64,000 bases of DNA from an uncultured Flavobacteriaceae bacterium (GTDB lineage Bacteria > Bacteroidota > Bacteroidia > Flavobacteriales > Flavobacteriaceae). The stretch spans positions 40,281 through 104,280 of the forward strand of contig CALGLR010000023.1 of NCBI GenBank assembly GCA_937959395.1, in the 5' to 3' direction. Of this stretch, positions 28,994 through 37,089 are shown piece by piece. The notes beneath the pieces were generated by a model. It did no database searches. It was not told the DNA's origin and saw nothing but the letters and a program-made list of their open reading frames with translations. Each line of letters starts with the position of its first letter. Position 1 is the first letter of the stretch. A program made the translations under genes and the position numbers.

Positions 28994-29054
28994 ATAACAA
29001 AGCCTTTCTGAATGGTTCAGATAGGTAAATATTAATCTTTAAAATTTTTAAATT

Positions 29055-29417
29055 ATGAGTACTCTAAAAAACAAAGTACAGTTAATCGGTAACGTGGGAA
29101 ACGCACCAGAAATCACGAACTTAGAAAGCGGAAAAAAAGTCGCTAAATTCTCAATTGCTACTAATGAGTTTTATAAAAACTCGGAAGGAGAGAAGCAACA
29201 GGACACACAATGGCATAATGTTGTGGCTTGGGGAAAAATTGCTGAAATAGTAGAGAAATATGTTGGGAAAGGGAAAGAAGTTGCTTTAGAAGGTAAATTA
29301 ACGTCACGGTCTTATGAAACCAAAGAAGGAGAAAAAAAATATGTTACCGAAGTGGTGGTAAATGAAATTTTGCTTCTAGGAATTAAAAGTGATGATAATA
29401 GCGATGCTACTGAATAA
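29055..29417 (+). CDS. ssb: Single-stranded DNA-binding protein (element-encoded)
   Basis: This 120-aa OB-fold SSB begins MSTLKNKVQLIGNVGNAPEI and carries FSIATNEFYKN and DTQWHNVVAWGKIAEIVEKYVGKGK, the core SSB signature. The C terminus (...DDNSDATE) is acidic but lacks the D-D-I-P-F tip of chromosomal SSB, as is usual for plasmid and transposon copies. It coats single strands during transfer or replication of the element. It is followed at once by a strong terminator. Confidence 0.9.
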   Translation: MSTLKNKVQLIGNVGNAPEITNLESGKKVAKFSIATNEFYKNSEGEKQQDTQWHNVVAWGKIAEIVEKYVGKGKEVALEGKLTSRSYETKEGEKKYVTEVVVNEILLLGIKSDDNSDATE

Positions 29418-29426
29418 TTAAAATTA

Positions 29427-29466
29427 AAAGAGGGTGTTCCTGTGGAAAGATGCACCCTCTTTTTCA
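29427..29466 (+). terminator. Rho-independent terminator after ssb
   Basis: AAGAGGGTG and CACCCTCTT form a perfect arm pair around a 16-nt loop, with a run of T at 29460-29464. It lies 9 bp after the ssb stop and rules out the GTG at 29434 as the start of the next gene. Confidence 0.8.
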
Positions 29467-29493
29467 TTATTAACTTCTAAAAAGAAAATTACA

Positions 29494-29943
29494 ATGAATG
29501 ATAAAGTTAATGAAATAAAAATTAGTTACAGAAGTGGAATAAAATCGAAACATTGGGTGCGGATTTCAAATTCGTCCGATGCTGCTGAAATCCTATTTGA
29601 AAATTGGGATAAACAAACAATGGAACTACAAGAATCTTTTAAAATGGTGCTCTTAAATAACAGTAATAAAGTGAAAGGTATTTGTCAAATTTCAAAAGGT
29701 GGATTAACTGGCACATTAGTAGATTTACGTATCCTTTTTGCAACGGTTTTGAAGTCACTTTCGGTGGGATTGATTTTAGCTCATAATCATCCAAGCGGAA
29801 AATTAGAGCCAAGTAAAAATGATATTCAGCTTACCGAAAAAATTAAGAAAGCAGCATCTCTTTTTGACATCAAATTATTGGATCATTTAATCTTTGCTCC
29901 CGATGGTGATTACTACAGTTTTGCAGATTGTGGAATGTTATAA
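29494..29943 (+). CDS. RadC-like JAB-domain protein
   Basis: This 149-aa protein starts at ATG 29494, since the longer frame begins inside the terminator hairpin. It has the JAMM/MPN+ signature: an upstream Glu in ELQESFKMVLL, then AHNHPSGKLEPSKND with His97, His99 and Asp110, and LLDHLIFAPDGDYYSFAD. RadC-like proteins are common on Bacteroidota mobile elements; their substrate is unknown. Compared with chromosomal RadC it lacks the N-terminal helix-hairpin-helix part. Confidence 0.9.
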   Translation: MNDKVNEIKISYRSGIKSKHWVRISNSSDAAEILFENWDKQTMELQESFKMVLLNNSNKVKGICQISKGGLTGTLVDLRILFATVLKSLSVGLILAHNHPSGKLEPSKNDIQLTEKIKKAASLFDIKLLDHLIFAPDGDYYSFADCGML

Positions 29944-29953
29944 TAAAAGAGAT

Positions 29954-30151
29954 ATGGTATATCTAAATTACACCAATCTCGATGAAGAGACACAGCAAAA
30001 ATTATTATCCGATTCTAAACAAGATGTAGAGCATAAATTTGGAAGTGATTTGAAGAAGTACGCCAAAGAAAATTATGTGAATTACGACATTCTTTTGGAG
30101 GAAGAAGCAATGAGAAATTTATACAACTATAAATATGTGTTCAATATTTAG
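29954..30151 (+). CDS. Small protein of unknown function on the element
   Basis: The 65-aa product starts at ATG 29954 (MVYLNYTNLDEETQQ), 10 bp after the RadC-like stop. It is acidic and helical, with no known motif. A terminator follows, so it closes the RadC-like transcript. Confidence 0.5.
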   Translation: MVYLNYTNLDEETQQKLLSDSKQDVEHKFGSDLKKYAKENYVNYDILLEEEAMRNLYNYKYVFNI

Positions 30152-30171
30152 GAACTCAAATTTATTTAACT

Positions 30172-30199
30172 AGACCTTCGGTTTTCGAGGGTCTTTTTT
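30172..30199 (+). terminator. Rho-independent terminator
   Basis: AGACC and GGTCT arms, extended by TCG/CGA, close on a short T-rich loop and are followed by a run of seven T. It lies 20 bp after the 65-aa gene. Confidence 0.75.
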
Positions 30200-30314
30200 T
30201 GTGACTCGTTTTTTGCAATTCGCAGTGAAAATAACATTCTATTGAGAAAAGGTTTAAAATTCATTTTTTTCAGTCTTAAAAATCAGCATTTACTTTTTAA
30301 GGATTTTAAAAGCT

Positions 30315-30404
30315 ATTACATTTTTGATGTAATGGTATTTTTTTTGTCACGCTAAAGCGTGACGAAAAGGAATAGCAAGAGGGTAACACGCTGGCGCGAT
30401 GTTA
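30315..30404. other. Cluster of inverted repeats, candidate oriT
   Basis: Three inverted repeats lie in 90 bp: ATTACAT/ATGTAAT (30315-30333), the perfect GTCACGCTAAAGCGTGAC (30346-30363), and TAACA/TGTTA around a GC-rich core (30384-30404). They precede the mobilisation genes by 140-230 bp, the usual place for an origin of transfer. No nic site can be proven from sequence. The whole 30200-30542 interval has no gene. Confidence 0.5.
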
Positions 30405-30486
30405 CGATATTTATTTTTTTCAAAACACCAGTAAAATCAATAGCTAACAGCGCTTGATTGTTTTTAGTTTTGAGCTTATGATGTTG

Positions 30487-30543
30487 TTTTTTCAGAAAAA
30501 AAGCCAGCGGCCCACTAAAATCAATAAATTTTTTCTGAAAAAA
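30487..30543 (+). promoter_or_regulatory. Long hairpin ending at the bfmA-like start codon
   Basis: TTTTTTCAGAAAAAA (30487-30501) is the inverse complement of TTTTTTCTGAAAAAA (30529-30543). The second arm touches the ATG and covers the ribosome-binding area. Pairing would hide the start, so translation of the mobilisation gene may be controlled by this structure. Confidence 0.45.
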
Positions 30544-30941
30544 TGGATAAAGGATATGAAAAAGAACGGTTTGAGAAATTAGGAATTAAGGTGTCTGTGG
30601 CTATTAAATTTCGAAAATTTTGTAAAAAGATGTCACAATCACAATCGATGACATTGCTCTTAATGATTGATTTTTTTGAAGAAAATGGTATTTCTCCAGA
30701 TGAATCTATAGGCCCGAAAATGCAAACATTAGAGTCACTAATTAAGAAACGAATTAATGGTGTGATTGCCATAATGAAAGACATTGAAAAACACCAAACG
30801 AAACCAACTGTAGCGATGATGCAATCTCTTTTTCAAGAAGCAGAACCTTCCAAGAAAGAACTGCTTTTAGAAAAGGAAATTCCCAAACAGAATAACGAGA
30901 TACGCTTTAGAGAGAAGCTAGAAAATGATAACGAATTATAA
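30543..30941 (+). CDS. BfmA/BtgA-family mobilisation protein
   Basis: This 132-aa basic helical protein has the N-terminal region of the Bacteroidota BfmA/BtgA accessory family (KLGIKVSVAIKFRKFCKKMSQSQSMTLLLMIDFFEENGISP). These proteins bind near oriT and help the relaxase form the nicking complex. The gene is 9 bp before the relaxase-like gene, and its start lies in a hairpin. Confidence 0.85.
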   Translation: MDKGYEKERFEKLGIKVSVAIKFRKFCKKMSQSQSMTLLLMIDFFEENGISPDESIGPKMQTLESLIKKRINGVIAIMKDIEKHQTKPTVAMMQSLFQEAEPSKKELLLEKEIPKQNNEIRFREKLENDNEL

Positions 30942-30950
30942 AATATAGCT

Positions 30951-31979
30951 ATGTATATCACGATAACGGCACAGAAACTAGGAGGTCAATATTCGCAAAG
31001 CTCGGGTGATTTTGTCGCGTATTTAGAGAAAGAAAATCAAGGTATAGAACATGAAGATATGGAGCACTTTTTTAATCAATATGGAGATGAATATAGCGCT
31101 TCAGAAGTTGTTAAAGAGATAGATAATAATACATCAAAACTTAAGAAAAAAGAACCTAAATTTTATTCAATTACAGTAAGTCCAAGTAAATACGAATTAA
31201 AGAAATTACAAAATAGTCGTGAAGATTTAAAACAATATACAAGAGCAATTATGAAAGATTATGCAAGCTCATTTAATCGAGAAATAAACGGACGCGCTGT
31301 GACTGTAGATGATATAAAATATTATGCAAAAATTGAACATAACAGAACCTTTAAAGGAACAGATAAACAGGTGAAAGAGAATCAACCATTTGCTACTAAA
31401 ATACTAGAACTGAAACACCAAATACGAAGAATTGAAAATGGTCAAGACCTTGGAAATATTAAAAAATTAAAAGCAAAAGTTAGCAAACTAGAAATTGGTG
31501 CACCTCACCAACAAAATGGAAAACGGATTGTTCAAGGGATGCAAAAGGATGGAAATCAGAGTCACATACATATCATTGTAAGTCGAAAAGATATATCTGA
31601 TTCGGTAAGTCTTTCACCTGGTAGTAAGTACAAAGCTTCTAATGTGATGATGAATGGAAAAGAAGTAAAGCGTGGTTTCAATCGGGATGCATTTTTCACT
31701 AACGCAGAGAAAACATTTGATACGACTTTTAATTATAAACGTAACTACGCCGAATCTTACAAATCCAAAAAGGACTTTATTAAAAATCCTAAACTGTATT
31801 TCTCCATTTTAATAGGTTTACCAACCAATGAAAAAGCGATCGCTTTTAAAATTTTGGGTAAGGCAGGTGTGCCATTAAATAGCATCCCAACGAGCCAAGT
31901 TCAGTTGGCATTAAAGACCATTAAATATTTAAAGCGAGGCTTAGATATCGCCATTAAATCAGGCTCAATAGGTATATGA
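30951..31979 (+). CDS. Mobilisation protein, relaxase-like (DUF5712/MobB type)
   Basis: This 342-aa protein is predicted to nick and carry the element's DNA. SHIHIIVSRKD (about 206-216) is a relaxase-like His-hydrophobic-His signature, and MYITITAQKLGGQYSQSSGDFVAYLEKE is typical of the DUF5712 N terminus. A tyrosine-rich N-terminal half could supply the nucleophile, but I cannot say which one. It is flanked by BfmA-like and TraG-like genes with gaps of 9 and 1 bp, so the three form a MOB operon. Confidence 0.8.
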   Translation: MYITITAQKLGGQYSQSSGDFVAYLEKENQGIEHEDMEHFFNQYGDEYSASEVVKEIDNNTSKLKKKEPKFYSITVSPSKYELKKLQNSREDLKQYTRAIMKDYASSFNREINGRAVTVDDIKYYAKIEHNRTFKGTDKQVKENQPFATKILELKHQIRRIENGQDLGNIKKLKAKVSKLEIGAPHQQNGKRIVQGMQKDGNQSHIHIIVSRKDISDSVSLSPGSKYKASNVMMNGKEVKRGFNRDAFFTNAEKTFDTTFNYKRNYAESYKSKKDFIKNPKLYFSILIGLPTNEKAIAFKILGKAGVPLNSIPTSQVQLALKTIKYLKRGLDIAIKSGSIGI

Positions 31980-31980
31980 T

Positions 31981-33576
31981 ATGGAATTACAAGGCATCAC
32001 TTTTATTATAGGCATGTTGATTGGAATGGGTTTGGTGTTTTCAAGCGTATTTAAGTTGACGCGATATGCTTTTGTGATAAACTTTGCTCTTATCGTTGGC
32101 TGCCTTTTTATGCTTTTTAGATCCAGCGATTATTTGGTGCAATGGATTAAACAGATCCTTTATTTAGGTTGTCCGCTTATACTAATTAATACCGTATTGT
32201 ATGTTTTTCTTCATAAAGACACTGAAATTTATGATGCCAACAATAGATATCAAGTGCAATTTAAAGTGCAGCGAGGAAGCTTTAAAATAGATAACATCAA
32301 ACGAGGAGCATCTGTTATAGGATCAGCAGGAAGTGGAAAAACTGAAAGTGTCGTTTTTAACTTTCTGAGTCATTTTAGTAAACATCAATTTTGTGGTGTA
32401 ATCCATGATTATAAGCATTTTGAAATCACCGAAATGGCTTACCCATTGTTTGAAAAGAATGGTATTGATTTTCGAGTGATTTCCTTCGATGATATTTTTC
32501 ATCGCGTAAATCCAATTGCACCCAGGTACATGCAAAATGAGGAAAGTGTAAATGAAGTTGCCCGGGTACTTATTGAAAACCTATTGGAACAACGAGAATC
32601 GGGAAGTACAGGTGCGAGTAAATTTTTCAACGATGCTGCTGAAGGTTTAATTGGTGGATTAATTTGGAAACTGCGAACTACATATCCTAATTATTGTACC
32701 CTACCACATCTTATTGCTATTTATCAATTACTCGACACTAAAAGTCTTATTGCATTTTTGAGTACTAATACGACTTCGAGAGCGATGGCAGATGCTTTTA
32801 TTAGTGGCAAAGATTCAGACCGACAAACAGCTGGAGTAAAAAGCACCCTGGCCAATGCGCTTAAGAAAATTAGTACGCAGCGTATCTTTATGGTGCTTTC
32901 TGCAGATGAGGTGCCTTTAGATATTAATAGCCAGGAACAGCCCTCAATAATCTCTGTAGTGAATAACCCCAAATATGAAACCGCTTACTCTCCAATTATA
33001 GCCACTATTATACACACAATTACTAAACAAATGAGTGTTCGAAATTCCAAACATTCTTTTTTATTGATGGAGGAAGCGCCAACGATTCGCTTATTAAATA
33101 TGCATCGTATTCCTGCGACTTTGAGAAGTTACGACATCACCACTGTTTATGTAATGCAGGATAAAATCCAAAATGATATGATGTATGGTGACAAGGCGAG
33201 TAGGGCGATATTGAGTAATTTATCTTATCAATTCTTCGGAAAAGTAAATGACCCAGACACCGCTAAATACTACGAACGGTTTTTTGAGATCATAAAAAGT
33301 GAAACCACAAGCGTCAACAGAGGTTATAATCTAAATTTCGATACTCGTATTACCACTGGAGAACGTGAAGTTGCAAAAATAAGAGCTGATGTTTTTTTTA
33401 GATTGAAACAGGGTGAGTTTATTACTTTTGCAGATGGTGTGGATAAGAAGGTTCAGTTTAAGTTGTCTAAGATTGAGAAGCGATTGCCTAGGCAAGAGAA
33501 GGTTTATAATGATGTTGACTTACAGGCTAATTTTGATAGGATTTATAAAGAGGTTAGGACTCTTTTTGAAAATTGA
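31981..33576 (+). CDS. VirD4/TraG-family coupling protein
   Basis: This 531-aa type IV coupling ATPase has two TM helices at the N terminus (about 5-45 and 57-77). Walker A is GSAGSGKTES with Lys120, and Walker B is HSFLLMEEAPTIRLLN. LANALKKISTQRIFMVLS and VMQDKIQNDMMYGDKASRAILSNLSYQFFGKVND are further TraG features. It would hand the relaxase-DNA complex to a conjugation pore. No pore genes are present, so the element is mobilisable, not self-transmissible. Its end overlaps the convergent minus-strand nuclease-like gene by 23 bp. Confidence 0.9.
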   Translation: MELQGITFIIGMLIGMGLVFSSVFKLTRYAFVINFALIVGCLFMLFRSSDYLVQWIKQILYLGCPLILINTVLYVFLHKDTEIYDANNRYQVQFKVQRGSFKIDNIKRGASVIGSAGSGKTESVVFNFLSHFSKHQFCGVIHDYKHFEITEMAYPLFEKNGIDFRVISFDDIFHRVNPIAPRYMQNEESVNEVARVLIENLLEQRESGSTGASKFFNDAAEGLIGGLIWKLRTTYPNYCTLPHLIAIYQLLDTKSLIAFLSTNTTSRAMADAFISGKDSDRQTAGVKSTLANALKKISTQRIFMVLSADEVPLDINSQEQPSIISVVNNPKYETAYSPIIATIIHTITKQMSVRNSKHSFLLMEEAPTIRLLNMHRIPATLRSYDITTVYVMQDKIQNDMMYGDKASRAILSNLSYQFFGKVNDPDTAKYYERFFEIIKSETTSVNRGYNLNFDTRITTGEREVAKIRADVFFRLKQGEFITFADGVDKKVQFKLSKIEKRLPRQEKVYNDVDLQANFDRIYKEVRTLFEN

Positions 33577-34048
33577 ATGGTCCAAATTCAACTTTACAAT
33601 TATCTCTATTTTCATCTAGTTCTATGTATACACCAAAAGCATATCCTAATTGATTCATGTACTCATCTATCTTTTCGTAATCAAACGTTTTCTTTTTATT
33701 TTTCCAAGCCATCTTGATTTCAATTTCTAAAAGATTATTGTCTGTGTCTCTTTTGTGGACTATGATATCAGGATAAACATGACTGGAACCTTCTCCCGAT
33801 TCCTCCCAATTTAATTTCTTTCCCATTAAGTTGCCTACAGCATCCACATCATAATCTCCTCTCATTCTATTATATTCAACATCTACATCATAACCTAGTT
33901 TTGAAAAATGAGATTCTAAATATATAGCAAGTTTATGAGATACGGCTCTTTCATTTATATCATAATTTCGTGATAGTAAAAATGAATCCCTTTCAAAAAG
34001 TATGTCAATAGATGCGATGATAATTTGGTTGATTTTTTCTTTTGTCAT
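33554..34048 (-). CDS. PD-(D/E)XK nuclease-like protein
   Basis: This 164-aa protein begins with ASIDILFERDSFLLSRNYDINERAVSHKLAIYL, the family's N-terminal N-E-R-x-x-x-H-K/R-L segment, and DVEYNR. It then has VYPDIIVHKR with Asp94 and NLLEIEIKMAWKNK with Glu110 and Lys112: the D...E-x-K order of PD-(D/E)XK enzymes. Such proteins are widespread as cargo next to restriction and defence genes. It is the last gene of the four-gene minus-strand cassette (2 bp after the 117-aa gene). A DNA- or RNA-cutting role is an inference. Confidence 0.65.
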   Translation of the reverse strand: MTKEKINQIIIASIDILFERDSFLLSRNYDINERAVSHKLAIYLESHFSKLGYDVDVEYNRMRGDYDVDAVGNLMGKKLNWEESGEGSSHVYPDIIVHKRDTDNNLLEIEIKMAWKNKKKTFDYEKIDEYMNQLGYAFGVYIELDENRDNCKVEFGPFNFQKES

Positions 34049-34050
34049 GA

Positions 34051-34404
34051 TTATATTATCGCGAAGCTAAAGCCACAATTGGTTTCTAAATTTGTAAGCT
34101 TATTGATTTTTTCTAACTCTAAAGGCTCTTCAATTGGATAAAAAGTCTGTATTCTTAAATACTCTTTGCGAATCCCTCCAGCTTCATCTCTCCTAAATGG
34201 TCTAAACCAAATGGCGTATGGATTACTATTGAATTTTAAAAAAATTTTTCTTCCATCAAAACTTTTACTTTCAGGTTGTGATTTATAGCATTCTATGGTT
34301 TTTGATAAAAAATCAGGTACTTCCTTGAAACCAATATTACTATCAAAATGATATGATTTTCCCTGTTGATGTTGCTTTATATGAGCCGAATAATGTCTGA
34401 ACAT
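34051..34404 (-). CDS. Small protein of the defence-like cassette, unknown
   Basis: The 117-aa product is not recognised. It is basic and aromatic-rich (GKSYHFDSNIGFKEVPDFLSKTIECY, NPYAIWFRPFRRDEAGGIRKEYLRIQTFYP) with a mixed alpha/beta prediction and no signal or TM helix. It lies 34 bp after the Cap4-like gene and 2 bp before the nuclease-like gene, so it is co-transcribed with both. Confidence 0.55.
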   Translation of the reverse strand: MFRHYSAHIKQHQQGKSYHFDSNIGFKEVPDFLSKTIECYKSQPESKSFDGRKIFLKFNSNPYAIWFRPFRRDEAGGIRKEYLRIQTFYPIEEPLELEKINKLTNLETNCGFSFAII

Positions 34405-34438
34405 AGTATGTACATATGTAAAAGCATCAATAAGTATT

Positions 34439-35440
34439 TCAGACTGGAACTTCTAGAGAGGAAAAATTTGGAGGTAGATTTAAATATTTTGGTATATGTT
34501 TTTGAGGTTTTTGAACCTCTTTTTTTAGTAAACCTATTTCATTAGAATGGATTTTTTGAGTTTCCCGAAGAGTTTCAACATTAAGTTTTAGTGAATCAAT
34601 TTCAATTTTAAATAATCTAATCAATCCACTATTCACAGATTGGGATAACTCATCATCAGTTTGCTTAATGATATTGATTAAGATTTTATTGTTTAGTTCT
34701 CTACTTGAACTATTTGTTTTTTGTGAGCTTCTATAAATTTCAGAAATTAGCACCTTAAAGAGTAGTGAATTAGGCTTGCCATTGAATTTTTTATGTTCTA
34801 AGAGCCTATGAATTTCTTTTGTAAGTAACTCAACACCTTCTTCAGGAGAAAGGTCATTAAATTTCCATATGATACTTTTCACAAAAGGTTCAATGCTATT
34901 TTTTTCTAAGGAGTTTTTAAAGTCATTACTCACTTTATTTATGTTCTCTTTTTCAACCAGTGAGAGTCTTTTTTGTAAAAGTCTAATTCTTCTGTCCTTT
35001 ACTTCTTTGACAAGAATCTCTTTTACTTTTTTAATGCATAAACTTAGAAGCTCATCATTGCTTAAGCCTATATTTTGAGTCCATTGAAATAGTAATTTTT
35101 CTCTTTTAGCTATCTGTGAGTTTGTAGAAAAGCAAAAAGATAATTTTTCATTTAGTTTCCTGTATTTTAAATGGAGGATGAAAAAATTAAAAAGAGATTT
35201 CTTTATTTCTTTTGAATTTAGGCTAAAAGAAGAAGTATAACATTTGACTTGGGTAAATATAATCTCATCACCAACTTCTTTGATATCTTCCTCAACTTCT
35301 GTAAAGGTGACGACATCTAAGTCATCAATATAATTTGTAATCCATTTTTTAAGAACTAATAGGTATTGATAATAGAAACCTCTATTAGTTGCAATAGCAT
35401 CAGTATTTACATCAAATAGTTTAATTATTTCTTTATTCAT
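34439..35440 (-). CDS. Cap4/DUF4297-like dsDNA nuclease-domain protein with C-terminal coiled coil
   Basis: The N terminus of this 333-aa protein carries NRGFYYQYLLVLKKWI (Gln25), TEVEEDIKEVGDEIIFTQVKCY with Glu/Asp at 50-52 and Gln64-x-Lys66. This is the G-F-x-x-Q ... E/D ... Q-x-K pattern of the Cap4/DUF4297 nuclease family that acts in several anti-phage systems. The middle is helical. The last 60 residues form a coiled coil (LKIDSLKLNVETLRETQK...) ending in a proline-rich tail, rather than the SAVED nucleotide sensor of true Cap4. It sits 15 bp after the helicase. A defence role is an inference from domain and company. Confidence 0.65.
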   Translation of the reverse strand: MNKEIIKLFDVNTDAIATNRGFYYQYLLVLKKWITNYIDDLDVVTFTEVEEDIKEVGDEIIFTQVKCYTSSFSLNSKEIKKSLFNFFILHLKYRKLNEKLSFCFSTNSQIAKREKLLFQWTQNIGLSNDELLSLCIKKVKEILVKEVKDRRIRLLQKRLSLVEKENINKVSNDFKNSLEKNSIEPFVKSIIWKFNDLSPEEGVELLTKEIHRLLEHKKFNGKPNSLLFKVLISEIYRSSQKTNSSSRELNNKILINIIKQTDDELSQSVNSGLIRLFKIEIDSLKLNVETLRETQKIHSNEIGLLKKEVQKPQKHIPKYLNLPPNFSSLEVPV

Positions 35441-35455
35441 TTAACCTATTAGGTA

Positions 35456-36607
35456 TTATATTATTTCAACTCCTAACTTTACCAGTTTAGCCTTTGTATT
35501 TAGGGTTATTGTTTCTAGACAAGCAATACATAGAATCTTTCTAGCCCGACTAAACGCAACATAGCCTAGTCTAGGATAATCACTTGTTGCTTTATCATTA
35601 TGAGCATCACGTACTGAGGTATCTGTTTCTAACCATAAGTTGAGTTCCTTTTCTGTTTTTGCTACAGCTAAAACAGCATCTACTTCTAAACCTTTAAACC
35701 TATGTATATTCGATACCATTATTGCATTGGTACTTCGTTGAGCTTCAATACTCATTCTCAAATTATCTATTTTGAAAGGAATACGATTCTTAACCTCCAG
35801 ATTTAGAGTTTCTGTAACAAACTTCACAAAAGTATTTTCATTATTAATTTCGCCTTTTCTGATAGACCGAATAATTTGGATGCATTTAACACGCAAATCA
35901 AAAGAAGTCTCGTTATGGGTCTCGCAATATTGTGACTGATTTGTATCTAATACAGATAATAAAGTATCTCGAATCTCATTAATAGGAGAAACATTTATGG
36001 ACCTGTCGGGAGATAATACGTTCCCTTTCAAAGCGGCAATAGCTTTGTTAACGACATCGTTTTTTTTAGCAATTATCCCTCTTTCTATATGAGGAATATT
36101 ATGTCTCTCACAGATTTCAAAAAATGAAGGTAACATTGATGTTATATCCGAGGGCTTGTTAATAAACTTCACATTTTCACCAATCATAGAGTTTATCCTT
36201 TGTTGCTCAAATGTTTCAGAACCATATTGCCTTTGACTGAAATGGTTTAAAAAATTCACAATAGGTTCTGCAGATCTTCTGTTCGACTTATTAAAAGTGG
36301 TTAAGTATTGAGAGCTTCTTGAGGCTTTTAAAATGGGAAGGTTATCGAAGTTTCTTATCGAAGAATCAAAACTCTGGATATATTGCTCTGGGTCTCCTAC
36401 GCAATATATAATTGTTTTCTTCTGTTTTCTTAAATCTTCAATGACACCGTATATTTTATTGTTAGTGTCTTGAAATTCGTCTACAAAAAGATATTGAATA
36501 CGGTTAGCTGTAATTTCTTTTATTCGTTTATTGTTAAAACACTCTTCCGCAAGTGCAAGAGTTTGGTCATATGTTATATAACCATCTTTAAGAAGAGCAC
36601 GTTTCAC
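35456..36607 (-). pseudogene. 5'-truncated UvrD/GajB-like helicase
   Basis: What remains (383 codons from GTG 36607) is the C-terminal part of a superfamily 1 helicase: motif II LFVDEFQDTNN (Asp43, Glu44), motif III region YCVGDPEQYIQSF, motif V SNIHRFKGLEVDAVLAVAK and motif VI LGYVAFSRARKILCIA. Motif I, the Walker A Gly-Lys-Thr that such enzymes need, is missing. The open frame ends at a stop just upstream (36668-36670), where the sequence becomes the start of an asparaginase gene on the same strand. Roughly 130 N-terminal residues are therefore gone, by the usual GajB/UvrD length. The truncated protein should not hydrolyse ATP. Confidence 0.75.
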
Positions 36608-36624
36608 TTTGCCTCTGATAGCAC

Positions 36625-36675
36625 TTATCGCTCTATACCTCCAATAGTTCCTCCCGTTGTGAAAATTTTAATCAT
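36625..36675 (-). pseudogene. First 16 codons of a truncated L-asparaginase-like gene
   Basis: Read from the CAT at 36673, this encodes MIKIFTTGGTIGGIER followed by a stop. I-F-T-T-G-G-T-I-G fits the N-terminal asparaginase signature exactly ([LIVM]-x2-T-G-G-T-[IV]-[AGS]), where the Thr is the nucleophile. After ...IER the sequence switches to the helicase. This is thus a junction: the asparaginase gene was cut by whatever brought, or deleted part of, the helicase cassette. The rest of asparaginase was not found in the window. Confidence 0.6.
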
Positions 36676-36952
36676 ATTAACTGAAACTTGAAAAGTATTA
36701 TTTACTTGAGGTGACTGGGGAAGATCTCTAATAATACTCTAATGTACTAAATTTTAGATAAATAGGGTGGTTTTGAGATTTCATTCTGATTAATCTAAAT
36801 ATTAAACGAAGTGAAAAAGTAATTTATTGAAGAGATAGGAGTGGAGAGGTAGTTTTATTTGCTTTAAAAATATAGATTATGGTCATTTAATGGAATTTGA
36901 ACGTATATTTAAAAAAAGCAGAAATGTTTTAGCTATGTTTTAGCAAAATAAA

Positions 36953-36979
36953 AAAGTCAAGAAATTTTTTCTTGACTTT
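36953..36979 (-). terminator. Terminator downstream of the tRNA remnant
   Basis: AAAGTCAAG and CTTGACTTT pair perfectly around a 9-nt A/T loop. On the minus strand it is followed by a run of T. It lies 12-38 bp after the 3' end of the tRNA remnant, just where a native tRNA terminator would be. The 36676-36952 interval between it and the asparaginase start has no gene. Confidence 0.65.
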
Positions 36980-36990
36980 CTATAAATTAC

Positions 36991-37037
36991 TAGTAGCGAG
37001 AGGGGGGCACGATCCCCCGACCTCCGGGTTATGAACC
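36991..37037 (-). pseudogene. 3' half of tRNA-Met(CAU), probable attachment-site remnant
   Basis: The minus strand reads GGTTCATAACCCGGAGGTC, then a T-arm GGGGG/CCCCC with loop ATCGTGC, then TCTCGCTACTA. This is anticodon loop (CAT), 3' anticodon stem, variable loop, T-arm and the 3' acceptor strand of a tRNA-Met. The 5' half (D-arm, 5' acceptor) is absent: at 37038 the sequence becomes unrelated. The T loop is off consensus (A for the first T), as expected in an unselected remnant. Its own terminator still follows, so this is the displaced native 3' end of a tRNA gene that was an integration target. Confidence 0.65.
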
Positions 37038-37089
37038 TAAGTATGCTATTGTATTGTAGCCTTATAATCAGTGTTTTAAAATTTTTAGG

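Noticed and set aside
28378..29054. Remaining part of the asparaginase gene or second att site at the element's left side
   Set aside because: Read in both directions; found no asparaginase motifs and no tRNA sequence.
31981..33576. A full conjugation system
   Set aside because: Only the coupling protein is present; no VirB4/TraG-type pore ATPase or Tra genes, so it is a mobilisable element at most.
36991..37037. A complete tRNA-Met gene
   Set aside because: No D-arm or 5' acceptor strand is present next to it, the 5' anticodon stem does not pair, and the T loop is off consensus.
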